Of a stretch of 64,000 nt of DNA, positions 36,261-44,834 are shown in pieces. A model generated the notes under the pieces. That model did no database searches and had not been told where the DNA came from. It saw only the letters and a list, made by a program, of their open reading frames with translations. Position numbers and translations under genes: made by a program. Numbering within the stretch: position 1 is the first letter of the stretch; each line of letters begins with the position of its first letter. Source of the stretch: Pseudomonas sp. JAI120. GTDB taxonomy: Bacteria > Pseudomonadota > Gammaproteobacteria > Pseudomonadales > Pseudomonadaceae. The stretch is taken from NCBI RefSeq assembly GCF_014207255.1, contig NZ_JACHCZ010000003.1:370813-434812 (forward strand), in the 5' to 3' direction.

Positions 36261-36301
36261 CTTCGTGACACATCTCGATACTTTCATGAATGTTCACGAA
36301 G
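36261..36301. promoter_or_regulatory. Inverted repeat CTTCGTGA-N25-TCACGAAG upstream of the DedA gene
   Basis: Two copies of GTTCAC(T/G) sit about 37 nt before the DedA start, and their CTTCGTGA/TCACGAAG parts are perfect inverses. The 208-bp gap between the divergent hemB and DedA genes has no other notable structure. A regulator site is possible; no known consensus fits. Confidence 0.3.
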
Positions 36302-36338
36302 GCGTAGGCTGCGCGTTCATTTCGCCAGCACCCAGACC

Positions 36339-36977
36339 ATGCTTCAACAATTTCTGCATGACTTCGGCTACTTTGCCCTCTTCCTAGGCACGTTCTTCGA
36401 AGGCGAAACCATCCTGGTTCTCGCAGGCTTCCTGGCGTTCCGTGGGTACATGGATATCAACCTGGTGGTAGTCGTTGCCTTCTTCGGCAGCTACGCCGGC
36501 GACCAGCTTTGGTATTACATGGGCCGCAAGCACGGCCGCAAACTGTTGGCGCGCAAGCCGCGCTGGCAATTGATGGGCGACAAAGCCCTGGAACATATCC
36601 GCAAGCACCCGGATATCTGGGTGCTGAGCTTCCGCTTTGTCTACGGATTACGCACGGTAATGCCCGTCGCGATCGGCCTGTCAGGCTACCCGCCAGTACG
36701 CTACCTGATCCTCAACGGTATTGGTGCTGCAATCTGGGCTGCGGCCTTGGGTGCTGCGGCTTATCACTTCGGTGCCGTGCTGGAAGGCATGCTGGGCAGC
36801 GTCAAGAAATACGAGCTGTGGGTACTGGGCGCCTTGCTGCTGCTGGGCTTTGGCCTGTGGCTGCGCCGCCGTTTCAAGAACGCCCGTATCGCCCGCCAGG
36901 CCTGTGCCGATGCCAAGGCGCGGCTCGCCGCCGCCGAGCCCGCTCCGGTAGAAGCGCCTAAGACACCAGTCGAGTAA
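36339..36977 (+). CDS. DedA-family inner-membrane protein
   Basis: 212 residues with four to five membrane spans. Family hallmarks are FLGTFFEGETILVLAGFLA (acidic Glu), SYAGDQLWYYMGRKHGRKLL and SFRFVYGLRTVMPVAIGLSG (conserved Arg). DedA/SNARE-associated proteins act in undecaprenyl-phosphate recycling or lipid flipping. The C-terminal tail is Ala/Pro-rich. It overlaps the convergent hydroxylase gene by 20 nt. Confidence 0.88.
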   Translation: MLQQFLHDFGYFALFLGTFFEGETILVLAGFLAFRGYMDINLVVVVAFFGSYAGDQLWYYMGRKHGRKLLARKPRWQLMGDKALEHIRKHPDIWVLSFRFVYGLRTVMPVAIGLSGYPPVRYLILNGIGAAIWAAALGAAAYHFGAVLEGMLGSVKKYELWVLGALLLLGFGLWLRRRFKNARIARQACADAKARLAAAEPAPVEAPKTPVE

Positions 36978-38193
36978 GCCGACCTCTGCAACAGTAGAGG
37001 CCAATCACGCTGAGCAGGCTGTAGCTCACCAGGCCCAACCAACCCAGGTTGCTCGCCGGCCACAGCCCGACCAGCGGCGCCAGCCACACCAGCGGCACAT
37101 TCAGCGCCAGGCGCATCAGTTCGGCCTTTAACGCCCACGGGCGATTCTCCAGGGCCACGCCCAGGGTAAACAATCCAAGCGCCATCGCACTCCAGCCGAG
37201 AATCAGCGCTGCGGTGGGCAGACCCTCGCCGACATTCATCAAATAGCTGCCAAAACCCACATACGCCGCGAACTGCAGGGCGATGTAGACCTGTTGGCGC
37301 GCGTCCAGCGGCACTTCGAATTTGCGGAACTGACTCAAATCCGGCTTGGCCAACGGGTACTTGGCCTTCACGTCCGCCGGGCGCCAACCAGTGCGCATGA
37401 ACCAGATGCGCAGCTTGTCCCACTTACTTTCGGTACGCCGTGCATCACGCCAAAGCTGTGCATAAAACTGCAGGTTGGCCCACAACGGATTCCAGCTGGC
37501 CAAGGGCGTGGTCACGCCGAAAATCACCGGCTCGTTGTCGTCTTCTTCCTGGAAGGTGCCGAACAGCCTGTCCCAAAGAATGAACACCCCGCCGTAGTTG
37601 CGATCCATGTAGAGAGCGTTCTGTGCATGGTGGGCCCGATGATTGGATGGCGTGACGAAAAACCACTCGAACCAGCCAAGCTTGGGCACGTGTCGGGTAT
37701 GCACCCAGAATTGATACAGCAGGTTAAGGGACGCCACACTGATAAACACCACCAGCGGCACGCCAAGCACGGCAAGGGGCAGGTAGAAAATCCAGCTCAG
37801 CAGGAAGCCGGTGCTGGTCTGGCGCAGGGCGGTGCTGAGGTTGTAGTCCTCGCTCTGGTGATGCACCGAGTGCGCGGCCCAGAGGATATTGCGCTCGTGC
37901 CCCATTCGATGCAGCCAGTAGTAGCAGAAGTCGTAGAACACAAAGGCGAATACCCAGGTCCAGACACTCTGGGCAGACAGCTCGATCAGCGCCAGGTGCT
38001 TGAGGGCAAACGCGTAGGTCAGCAGCCCCACACCCTTGGTCAACAGCCCGGTGGTGGTGGACAGTACGCCGGTGCTGAGGCTGTTGATGGCGTCCGCCAC
38101 GCGATAGTTGCGCTGGCCACGCCAACGGTCGGCGAGCAGCTCCACTACGATCAAGGCAATGAAAAACGGTACCGCGTAAGGCACGAAGTCCAT
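36958..38193 (-). CDS. Membrane fatty-acid-hydroxylase-superfamily protein resembling alkylglycerol monooxygenase
   Basis: 411 residues with several membrane spans. Eight-histidine di-iron boxes are HRMGH (95-99), HSVHH (108-112) and HRAHH (185-189). Between and after them, WAAHSVHHQSEDYNLSTALR and MDRNYGGVFILWDRLFGTF closely match the motifs of animal alkylglycerol monooxygenase (TMEM195), more than typical sterol desaturases. AGMO cleaves ether lipids using tetrahydrobiopterin. The substrate here is unknown. The C-terminal third is hydrophobic with about three spans. Confidence 0.78.
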   Translation of the reverse strand: MDFVPYAVPFFIALIVVELLADRWRGQRNYRVADAINSLSTGVLSTTTGLLTKGVGLLTYAFALKHLALIELSAQSVWTWVFAFVFYDFCYYWLHRMGHERNILWAAHSVHHQSEDYNLSTALRQTSTGFLLSWIFYLPLAVLGVPLVVFISVASLNLLYQFWVHTRHVPKLGWFEWFFVTPSNHRAHHAQNALYMDRNYGGVFILWDRLFGTFQEEDDNEPVIFGVTTPLASWNPLWANLQFYAQLWRDARRTESKWDKLRIWFMRTGWRPADVKAKYPLAKPDLSQFRKFEVPLDARQQVYIALQFAAYVGFGSYLMNVGEGLPTAALILGWSAMALGLFTLGVALENRPWALKAELMRLALNVPLVWLAPLVGLWPASNLGWLGLVSYSLLSVIGLYCCRGRLTRLVS

Positions 38194-38309
38194 GGTCTGG
38201 TCCGATCTATTTTTGTTACATCAAGATTAGGTGCAGCGGTGCGAGATCCCATTGGCAACAGGTTACAAATTAGTAGACATTTAACGCCAAGACCCCAGGA
38301 GAAATGCCC

Positions 38310-38975
38310 ATGAGCAAAAAGATTGCAGTGATCCTTTCCGGCTGTGGCGTGTACGACGGCGCAGAGATCCACGAAAGCGTGATCACCTTGCTGCGCCTGG
38401 ATCAGCGCGGCGCTCAGGTCCAATGTTTTGCACCGAATATTGCGCAGTTGCACGTGATCAACCACCTGACGGGCGAGGAAATGCCCGAGTCGCGCAATGT
38501 GCTGGTGGAATCGGCGCGCATTGCCCGAGGTGCCGTGCAGGACATTGCCGAGGCGAGTGCCGCAGACTTCGATGCGTTGATCGTACCCGGCGGGTTTGGT
38601 GCGGCGAAGAACCTGTCGGACTTTGCCCTGGAGGGCGCCGCTTGCAGCGTCAACCCGCAGGTACTGGCGCTGGCTGAAGCCTTTGCAGAAGCAGGCAAGC
38701 CGGTGGGGCTGATCTGCATTTCGCCGGCTCTGGCCGCGAAGATCTACGGCCCGGGAGTGACCTGCACCATCGGCAACGATGCCGACACCGCCGCCGCCCT
38801 CGACAAAATGGGCGCCACCCACCACGAATGCACAGTGGAAGACATTGTCGAGGACAAAGCACGCAAGTTGGTAAGCACGCCGGCCTATATGCTGGGCAAG
38901 AACATCAGCGAGGTGGCGTCAGGCATCAACAAGCTGGTGGATCGGGTGCTGGAGCTGACCCACGAGAACGATTGA
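38310..38975 (+). CDS. elbB: ElbB-type DJ-1/GATase1-like glyoxalase
   Basis: 221 residues. The start KKIAVILSGCGVYDGAEIHE and the nucleophile elbow PVGLICISPA (Cys) mark ElbB, a class I glutamine-amidotransferase-like protein with reported glyoxalase activity, once called an enhancing lycopene biosynthesis protein. ATG at 38310 is favoured over 38304 because AGGAG (38297-38301) is then 8 nt away. Single gene, followed by a stem-loop. Confidence 0.85.
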   Translation: MSKKIAVILSGCGVYDGAEIHESVITLLRLDQRGAQVQCFAPNIAQLHVINHLTGEEMPESRNVLVESARIARGAVQDIAEASAADFDALIVPGGFGAAKNLSDFALEGAACSVNPQVLALAEAFAEAGKPVGLICISPALAAKIYGPGVTCTIGNDADTAAALDKMGATHHECTVEDIVEDKARKLVSTPAYMLGKNISEVASGINKLVDRVLELTHEND

Positions 38976-39008
38976 TGAGGGAGCCGTGAACTTAACGGTA
39001 GTAAGCCG

Positions 39009-39046
39009 GCCTGGTGTGGCGAGTACCCTCGCCACAAGGTCAGGCC
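39009..39046. terminator. Stem-loop between convergent elbB and yaiI-like genes
   Basis: TGTGGCGAG (39015-39023) pairs with CTCGCCACA (39028-39036) around TACC, extended by GGCCTG/CAGGCC outside. It lies between two convergent genes, so it probably ends transcription in both directions. Confidence 0.6.
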
Positions 39047-39495
39047 TGGCGCATCAATTTGGTCAGGATGCGGTCAAGTGAGTTGGCAAACGCCTGCTTG
39101 TCCTTTTCCCCATGGGGTGGGGGACCACCGCCCATCTGACCTTGCTCGCGCAGGTCAGTGAACAAGTTACGCACCGCCAACCGTTCGCTCATGTTCGCCG
39201 GGCTGAACTCCTTGCCCCGTGGGTCGAGGGCGGTGACGCCCTTCTTCACCAGACGATCAGCCAGCGGTACATCGCTGCAGATCACCAGCTCACCGGGTAC
39301 TGCGTGCTCGACCAAATAATCGTCTGCGGCGTCCGGTCCACTGGGCACCACGATCAACTTCACACACGAGAAGCTCGGCTTGATCTGGCTCTGCCCGGCC
39401 ACCAATACCACTTCGAACTGGCGCTTGAGGGCGAACTTCACCACCTGGTCCTTGGCGGCCCGAGGGCAGGCGTCGGCGTCGATCCATACCCGCAT
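39040..39495 (-). CDS. YaiI/YqxD (UPF0178) family protein
   Basis: 151 residues. MRVWIDADACPRAAKDQVVK, CSDVPLADRLVKKG and ALDPRGKEFSPANM are conserved UPF0178 segments with acidic residues in the PIN-like/NYN nuclease arrangement. No activity is firmly assigned. It begins 2 nt after the stop of the FTR1 gene, so it is the second gene of that minus-strand unit. Confidence 0.82.
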   Translation of the reverse strand: MRVWIDADACPRAAKDQVVKFALKRQFEVVLVAGQSQIKPSFSCVKLIVVPSGPDAADDYLVEHAVPGELVICSDVPLADRLVKKGVTALDPRGKEFSPANMSERLAVRNLFTDLREQGQMGGGPPPHGEKDKQAFANSLDRILTKLMRQA

Positions 39496-39497
39496 GG

Positions 39498-41393
39498 TCA
39501 GGCCACCACCCGGCGTTTTTCAGCCAGGCGACTGCGGCCATACAACACCATAATCGCCAGGATCGCCAAGGCCTGTGCACTCAACGAGTACGCATCGGCG
39601 TGGATGCCCAGCCAGTCGAAGTCAAAGAACGCCACCGGCCGTGTGCCAAAGATGCCGGCTTCCTGCAACGCTTTGACGCCATGGCCGGCAAACACCACCG
39701 ACAGCGCGCACAGCAGCGCCGCGTTGATGCCGAAAAACAGCGCCAGCGGCAGTTTCGCCGAACCGCGCAGGATCACCCAGGCCAGGCCCACCAGCAGCAC
39801 CAACGCCGTGGCACCACCCGCCAGCACCGCGTTGTGCCCGGCCGGGCCCGCTTGCAGCCACAGAGTTTCGTAGAACAGGATCACTTCGAACAGCTCGCGG
39901 TAGACCGAGAAAAACGCCAGCATGGCAAACCCGAAACGCCCACCGCCGCCCACCAGGCTGCTCTTGATGTAGTCCTGCCATGCCGCAGCATGGCGGCGGT
40001 CGTGCATCCATACGCCAAGCCACAGCACCATTACACTGGCGAACAGCGCCGTGCAGCCTTCGAGCAATTCGCGCTGGGCGCCGCTGACGTCTATCACATA
40101 CGCCGCCAACGCCCAGGTGGCCAAGCCGGCCAATAGTGCCAGGCCCCAGCCGACGTTGACGCTGCGCACCGCCGATTGCTGGCCCGTGTTGCGCAGGAAG
40201 GCGAGGATCGCCGCCAGCACCAGGATCGCTTCCAGGCCTTCACGCAGCAGGATCAGCAGACCGGAGATGTAGCTCAACGACCAGCTCAAGCCATCGCTGC
40301 CCAGCAAGCCTGCGGATTCAGCGAGCTTGCCCTTGGCCACGTCCAGGCGCTGCTGCACCTGCTCGATCGGCAGGCCGTCCTGCAACGACTGCCGGTAAGC
40401 CATCAGGGCCTTCTCGGTGTCCTTACGTACATTGGCGTCGACGTTATCCAGAGAGCTTTCCACCAACTCGAAGCCTTCGAGGTAGGCCGCTACCGACAAG
40501 TCATAGGCCTGGTCGTGGTCACCGTTGCGGAACGCCGCGAGGCTTTTGTCCAAGGTGGTGGCGGTGTAATCGAGCAACTGCGCCGGGCCACGCTTGACCT
40601 GCGGCGGTTGCGCACGCTGGGCGCGGAAGGTCGTGGCAGCCGCCGCGCCGCTTGCGGCCAGCACTTCATCAGGTGTCTGACGGGCCAGGTCGGCGAGATT
40701 GAAGGGTTGTTCGCTTTTCGCGGCGGCCGGGTCGGCGGTGAAACCGGCGATGTAGGTGGCCAGGTCCCAGCGCTGGCGGTCGTCCAGTTGGTCGGCGAAA
40801 GACGGCATGTCGGTGCCTTCGACACCCAGGCCCAGGGTGTTGTAGATCGCGTAGAGGCTCAGGCGGTCCAGGCGTGCTGCATCCGTCAAGTTGGCAGGTG
40901 GCGGCGTCATCCCCACGCCGGCCGGGCCATCGCCAGCACCGGCAGTACCGTGGCACACCGAGCAGTGCTGGGCGTAGAGCGGTGCGCCGCGCGTCGGGTC
41001 GGGCGTGATGGCCGGGGCTTGGCTGACTTCATACGCGACTGCCAGCTTGGCCCCCAACTGGCGGGCCTGGCGAGCAACGGTCGCGCCATCTGCGTGAGCG
41101 GTGACAGCGGCCAGCAGTTCATTGACGCCCTTCACCAACTCCGCACGCTCGGGCCTTTGCGGCAAATCCGCCACCAACCCCTGCAATACCCCAAGAAACT
41201 CCACCTGCTCACGGTATTCCGAATCATCCACCACCTTGCCCGCCTGCACCGTAGGCGGGTAGTCAGCGCCAATGTAGTCCAGCAAATGCAGGGCCTGTGG
41301 GGCGCCCTCGGCGGTCGCGGCCAACAGGTTGAAGCTGCACGACATCAACGCCGGCAACAGCAGCCAGGCGAGAAAACGGAAGGGACCAGTCAT
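39498..41393 (-). CDS. Cytochrome c-fused FTR1-family iron permease
   Basis: 631 residues. A signal peptide (about 1-26) precedes a periplasmic part with one heme-binding motif CSVCH (144-148), then a helical linker, then the FTR1 permease (from about residue 375) with LLREGLEAILVL and VYRELFEVILFYE, the two REXXE iron-handling motifs, and seven spans. FTR1 proteins import ferric iron after oxidation of Fe2+; the heme domain could act as the electron acceptor (inference). P. aeruginosa has a like protein in this location. No clear Fur box is seen upstream. Confidence 0.85.
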   Translation of the reverse strand: MTGPFRFLAWLLLPALMSCSFNLLAATAEGAPQALHLLDYIGADYPPTVQAGKVVDDSEYREQVEFLGVLQGLVADLPQRPERAELVKGVNELLAAVTAHADGATVARQARQLGAKLAVAYEVSQAPAITPDPTRGAPLYAQHCSVCHGTAGAGDGPAGVGMTPPPANLTDAARLDRLSLYAIYNTLGLGVEGTDMPSFADQLDDRQRWDLATYIAGFTADPAAAKSEQPFNLADLARQTPDEVLAASGAAAATTFRAQRAQPPQVKRGPAQLLDYTATTLDKSLAAFRNGDHDQAYDLSVAAYLEGFELVESSLDNVDANVRKDTEKALMAYRQSLQDGLPIEQVQQRLDVAKGKLAESAGLLGSDGLSWSLSYISGLLILLREGLEAILVLAAILAFLRNTGQQSAVRSVNVGWGLALLAGLATWALAAYVIDVSGAQRELLEGCTALFASVMVLWLGVWMHDRRHAAAWQDYIKSSLVGGGGRFGFAMLAFFSVYRELFEVILFYETLWLQAGPAGHNAVLAGGATALVLLVGLAWVILRGSAKLPLALFFGINAALLCALSVVFAGHGVKALQEAGIFGTRPVAFFDFDWLGIHADAYSLSAQALAILAIMVLYGRSRLAEKRRVVA

Positions 41394-41542
41394 GAATGAA
41401 TCTCAAGTGGAAATACGAAGTAACACATTGTTAAGCCTTAAAGGGTTTGACTCAAGGCGTTAGTGATTTGTCGTTTGAGCGGGAGGGGAATTTCAGCCGC
41501 GCGGTAGTGGCATCTATGTCGACCAATCAAAGCAAAAAGCCA

Positions 41543-41570
41543 TTGTTTTGCCATTAATGGTGCTTATAAT
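41543..41570 (+). promoter_or_regulatory. Sigma70-like promoter of the lipoprotein operon
   Basis: TTGTTT (41543-41548) and a consensus TATAAT (41565-41570) at 16-bp spacing. It lies about 90 nt before the first gene, whose leader includes a small CCTC...GAGG hairpin. Confidence 0.6.
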
Positions 41571-41660
41571 GCCGCGCCCTGTTAGTGCGAAAGGGAATTT
41601 CGTTCCTCGTTTTTATGAGGGATTACCACATCGGTCGGCTACTTTCAGGGAAGAAGTCAC

Positions 41661-43058
41661 ATGGCTTTTCGCGCCTTAACTCCGCTCACGCTCGCGGCAG
41701 TCACCTTGCTCTCCGGCTGTTCAATGTTCCGCAGCTACGACTCAGAGCTGCAAGCTACCAACCAGCAACTGGCCACCGGCAATGTCGACGCCGCCCTGAC
41801 CCTGCTGGAAAAGAACAACACCGGCGAAGACAAAGACCTGCTGTATTTCTTCGAAAAGGGCGAGTTGCTGCGGGCCAAGGGCGACCTGACCGGCAGCCAG
41901 ACCGCCTGGCGCAGCGCCGACCTGCAAGTCTACAAGTGGGAAGAGTCGGTCAAGTTCGACGGCGCAAAGTACCTGTCCCAGTTCGGCAGCTTCCTGGCCA
42001 ACGACAAGGTGCGTCGCTACGAAGGCTATGACTACGAAAAAGTCATGCTGACCACGCAGATGGCCCTGAACCTGCTGGCCTTGAACGACTTCGACGGTGC
42101 ACGCACCGAAATCAAGAAGACCCACGAACGCGAAGCGGTGATCGCCGACCTGCGCGACAAGGAATACCTCAAGCGCGAAGACGACGCCGAGCGCCAGGGC
42201 GTGACCACCCAGCTCAAGGACCTGCACGGCTACCCGGTGCAAGCCCTCGACGCGCCGGAAGTGGTCGGCCTGAAGAACAGCTACCAAAGTGCGTTCAGCC
42301 ATTACCTGGCCGGCTTCGTCTACGAAGCCCTGGGCGAAAAAGACCTGGCCGCCCCCGGTTATCGCAAGGCCGTCGAGCTGCGTCCTAACACACCACTGCT
42401 GGAAAAAGCGTTGCTCGACCTGGATAAATCCAAGGTCGGCGCCGATGAAACCGACGTGCTGATCGTGGTGCAGAGCGGTCTCGCACCCGCCCGCGACTCG
42501 ATCCGCCTGCCGCTGCCCATCCCGATCAATGGCAACCTGGTGATCACCCCGCTGTCGTTCCCGGTGATCAAGGCCGACACCTCCACGGCGACCTTCGCCC
42601 AGATCGGTGTCGATGGCCAGCAACAGAACCTCACGGCGCTCAACAGCACCACTGCCATGTCCCGCCGCGCCCTGCGGGATGACATGCCAGGGATCATTCT
42701 GCGCACCACCGTGCGTGCGGTAACCCGTGGTGTGGCGCAGAACAACCTGAACAAGACCAACCCCATGGCAGGCCTGGTACTGGGTATCGCCTCGGCCGTA
42801 ACCGAGGGCGCCGACACCCGCACCTGGCGCACCTTGCCGGACATGACCCAAGTGTCCCGCCTGCGCCTCAAGCGCGGCGAGCACCAGGTCAGCCTGCCCA
42901 ACGCCCTGGGTGGCACGCGGGTGACGATCAAGGCTGATCAGCGCTACCAGGTGATCACGCTGCGCGTGGTCGGCAACCAGGTGTTCGCCGGTGGCCTGGC
43001 CGCCCATGTGGTGCCGAACAATCCGCCCCAGGCCATTGCCACCCTCAAACAACCTTAA
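41661..43058 (+). CDS. COG3014-type outer-membrane lipoprotein with TPR-like helices
   Basis: 465 residues. The signal ends in a lipobox LLSGC (Cys 20), so the mature protein is a lipoprotein. The N-terminal half is helical with TPR-like pairs (ALTLLEKN...DKDLLYFFEKGELLRAKG, and AGFVYEALGEKDLAAPGYRKAVELRP). The C-terminal half is rich in beta segments. COG3014 proteins occur upstream of ycfL-lpoB-like genes in several Proteobacteria. First gene of a four-gene envelope operon. Function unknown; scaffold role is inference. Confidence 0.75.
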   Translation: MAFRALTPLTLAAVTLLSGCSMFRSYDSELQATNQQLATGNVDAALTLLEKNNTGEDKDLLYFFEKGELLRAKGDLTGSQTAWRSADLQVYKWEESVKFDGAKYLSQFGSFLANDKVRRYEGYDYEKVMLTTQMALNLLALNDFDGARTEIKKTHEREAVIADLRDKEYLKREDDAERQGVTTQLKDLHGYPVQALDAPEVVGLKNSYQSAFSHYLAGFVYEALGEKDLAAPGYRKAVELRPNTPLLEKALLDLDKSKVGADETDVLIVVQSGLAPARDSIRLPLPIPINGNLVITPLSFPVIKADTSTATFAQIGVDGQQQNLTALNSTTAMSRRALRDDMPGIILRTTVRAVTRGVAQNNLNKTNPMAGLVLGIASAVTEGADTRTWRTLPDMTQVSRLRLKRGEHQVSLPNALGGTRVTIKADQRYQVITLRVVGNQVFAGGLAAHVVPNNPPQAIATLKQP

Positions 43059-43068
43059 GGAGCACGCT

Positions 43069-43440
43069 ATGCGTCACTTCATCCTCGGCGCCCTGGCGCT
43101 GGTCCTGCTTGCCGGCTGCGCGACCCAGCCGCCGCCGGAACCTGGCAGTGCTGCGAGCAAAATCGTGGTGATGGGCAAGTTCAAGGGCATCGCGGTCGGC
43201 GCCATTCGTGTGGCCCGCGAGAACGGTTTCCTTACCGCCAAGGTGCAACTGAGCAACATCACCAGCAGTAACCAGATGATGTATTACCGCTTCGCCTGGC
43301 TGGGCGCCGATGGTTTCCCCGTAGGCGATGAAGAGCCCTGGAAGGTGCTGAACCTGTACGCCAACCAGGCGACCTTCCTGCCCGCCATTGCCAATGTGCC
43401 CCAGGCCGCGGACTTCCGCCTTGAAGTCAAAACCCCTTGA
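43069..43440 (+). CDS. YcfL-family (DUF1425) lipoprotein
   Basis: 123 residues with lipobox LLAGC (MRHFILGALALVLLAGCATQ). The rest is a small beta-rich domain including VQLSNITSSNQMMYYRFAWL, typical of YcfL. In E. coli ycfL lies directly before lpoB, as here. A ribosome-binding site TAAGGAG precedes the ATG. Confidence 0.8.
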   Translation: MRHFILGALALVLLAGCATQPPPEPGSAASKIVVMGKFKGIAVGAIRVARENGFLTAKVQLSNITSSNQMMYYRFAWLGADGFPVGDEEPWKVLNLYANQATFLPAIANVPQAADFRLEVKTP

Positions 43441-43475
43441 GCCGTTCATTCTTTTTGCTGCTGAGAGATTTCCCC

Positions 43476-44063
43476 ATGTTTGTACGTTTCTCGATTCTCG
43501 CCGTGGTTGCCGTCCTGGCCAGCGGTTGCGCGAACACCTCCCCGGTACTGGGCGGTAAAAATATCAGCTACGGCGACACCAAGGCCGTGGAACTGGTGAC
43601 CAACGAGTTCGGCTCCACCGACCTGCAGATGATTGCCGAAAGCATGACCCGCTCCCTGGCCCAGTCCGGCATCCTGCAAGGCCGCCCGGTGGTGCAGGTG
43701 TATGACGTAAAGAACAAGACCAGCGAGTACATCGATACCCGTGAGATCACCACGTCGATCAAGACCCAACTGATGAAGACCGGCACCGCACGCTTCGCCA
43801 GTGACAACACCGACATGCAGAGCCAGGTCGACCAGCTCAAGCTGCAGAACCAGAGCGGCTTGTACAAGAAGTCCACCGTCAGCAAAACCGGCAACATGGT
43901 CGCCGCCAAGTACCGCCTGGAAGGCTCCATCAGCTCCATCGTCAAGCGCAGTTCGGACTACAAGGACGTGTTCTACAAGTTCAGCCTGCAGCTGATCGAC
44001 GTCGAGAGCGGCCTGGCTGAATGGATGGACGAAAAAGAAATCCGCAAGACCACGGAGCGCTAA
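43476..44063 (+). CDS. LpoB-like outer-membrane lipoprotein (penicillin-binding-protein activator family)
   Basis: 195 residues with lipobox LASGC. After a short linker comes the LpoB fold: KAVELVTNEFGSTDLQMIAE, ITTSIKTQLMKTGTARFASD, MVAAKYRLEGSISSIVKRSS and FSLQLIDVESGLAEWMDEKE. In E. coli LpoB crosses the periplasm to stimulate PBP1b, using a long disordered linker that is short here. Published work assigns PBP1b activation in P. aeruginosa to LpoP, so the partner of this protein is open. The start at 43476 supplies the lipoprotein signal. Confidence 0.82.
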   Translation: MFVRFSILAVVAVLASGCANTSPVLGGKNISYGDTKAVELVTNEFGSTDLQMIAESMTRSLAQSGILQGRPVVQVYDVKNKTSEYIDTREITTSIKTQLMKTGTARFASDNTDMQSQVDQLKLQNQSGLYKKSTVSKTGNMVAAKYRLEGSISSIVKRSSDYKDVFYKFSLQLIDVESGLAEWMDEKEIRKTTER

Positions 44064-44066
44064 GCG

Positions 44067-44807
44067 ATGCGTGCATGGATTGGTTTGATCGGCCTGCTTT
44101 GCGCCTTTGGCGCCTCGGCCGCGCCCAAAATCGCGGTGACTGACCTGGCCTACCAGGCGCGGGTCGAGGAGTACATCCACCAGGTTTCGGCCAGCAACAA
44201 CTTCCAGGCAAGCAGCTACAACGCCAGCGGTGCATCGAACTACAGCGAGTACGAGAGCCGTAGCAGCTACATCGAACAGACCGAGCTGCGTAAATTCAGC
44301 GGTGATATCAAGGGCGAAATCCTCAAGTCCCGCCAGTTCCAGCTGGTGCAGGGCACGCCCTACACCGCCGATGCCAAAGGTGACGTCTATGACGTGATCA
44401 AGCGCATCAAGGCCGGTAACTTCAAGGGCGCGGACTACGTGCTGTTCGGCACGCTGTCAGACATCGACTTCACCCAGGACATCAACGCCCTGGACCACAC
44501 CAACAGCTACTCGGCGGTGCTGGGCCTGACGCTGGTGGCGGATTTCAGCCTGATCAACACCCGCACCTACGAAATCACCTCGGCGTTTACCGCCATGGGC
44601 GAAGGCCAGGACACCAAGCTGGTGAACAGCCGCGACATACGCGTGAGCCTGAACCGGCCGCGCGTGGTGAAGGAGGTGTCGAAGGCGCTGGGTGAGGACG
44701 TGGCACGGCAACTGGCGGAACAGTTGGGCGGCGGCTATCAAGAGCCTGGCCAGCCGGCGTTGCGTAATAACCTGCCAAGGGATGAAGCGCCGAAGATCCT
44801 GCGCTGA
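44067..44807 (+). CDS. Periplasmic CsgG/LpoB-like protein
   Basis: 246 residues with a signal peptide (MRAWIGLIGLLCAFGASAAP). The Cys is not in a proper lipobox, so it is probably soluble rather than lipidated. The mature part (PKIAVTDLAYQARV, GDIKGEILKSRQFQLVQGTP, ADYVLFGTLSDIDF, LTLVADFSLINTRTYEITSA) has the nucleotide-independent CsgG/LpoB/TolB-N-like fold, a second such domain in this operon. It starts 3 nt after the preceding stop. Exact partner unknown. Confidence 0.72.
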   Translation: MRAWIGLIGLLCAFGASAAPKIAVTDLAYQARVEEYIHQVSASNNFQASSYNASGASNYSEYESRSSYIEQTELRKFSGDIKGEILKSRQFQLVQGTPYTADAKGDVYDVIKRIKAGNFKGADYVLFGTLSDIDFTQDINALDHTNSYSAVLGLTLVADFSLINTRTYEITSAFTAMGEGQDTKLVNSRDIRVSLNRPRVVKEVSKALGEDVARQLAEQLGGGYQEPGQPALRNNLPRDEAPKILR

Positions 44808-44834
44808 AGGGTAATCCTTTGGAAACACATAACC

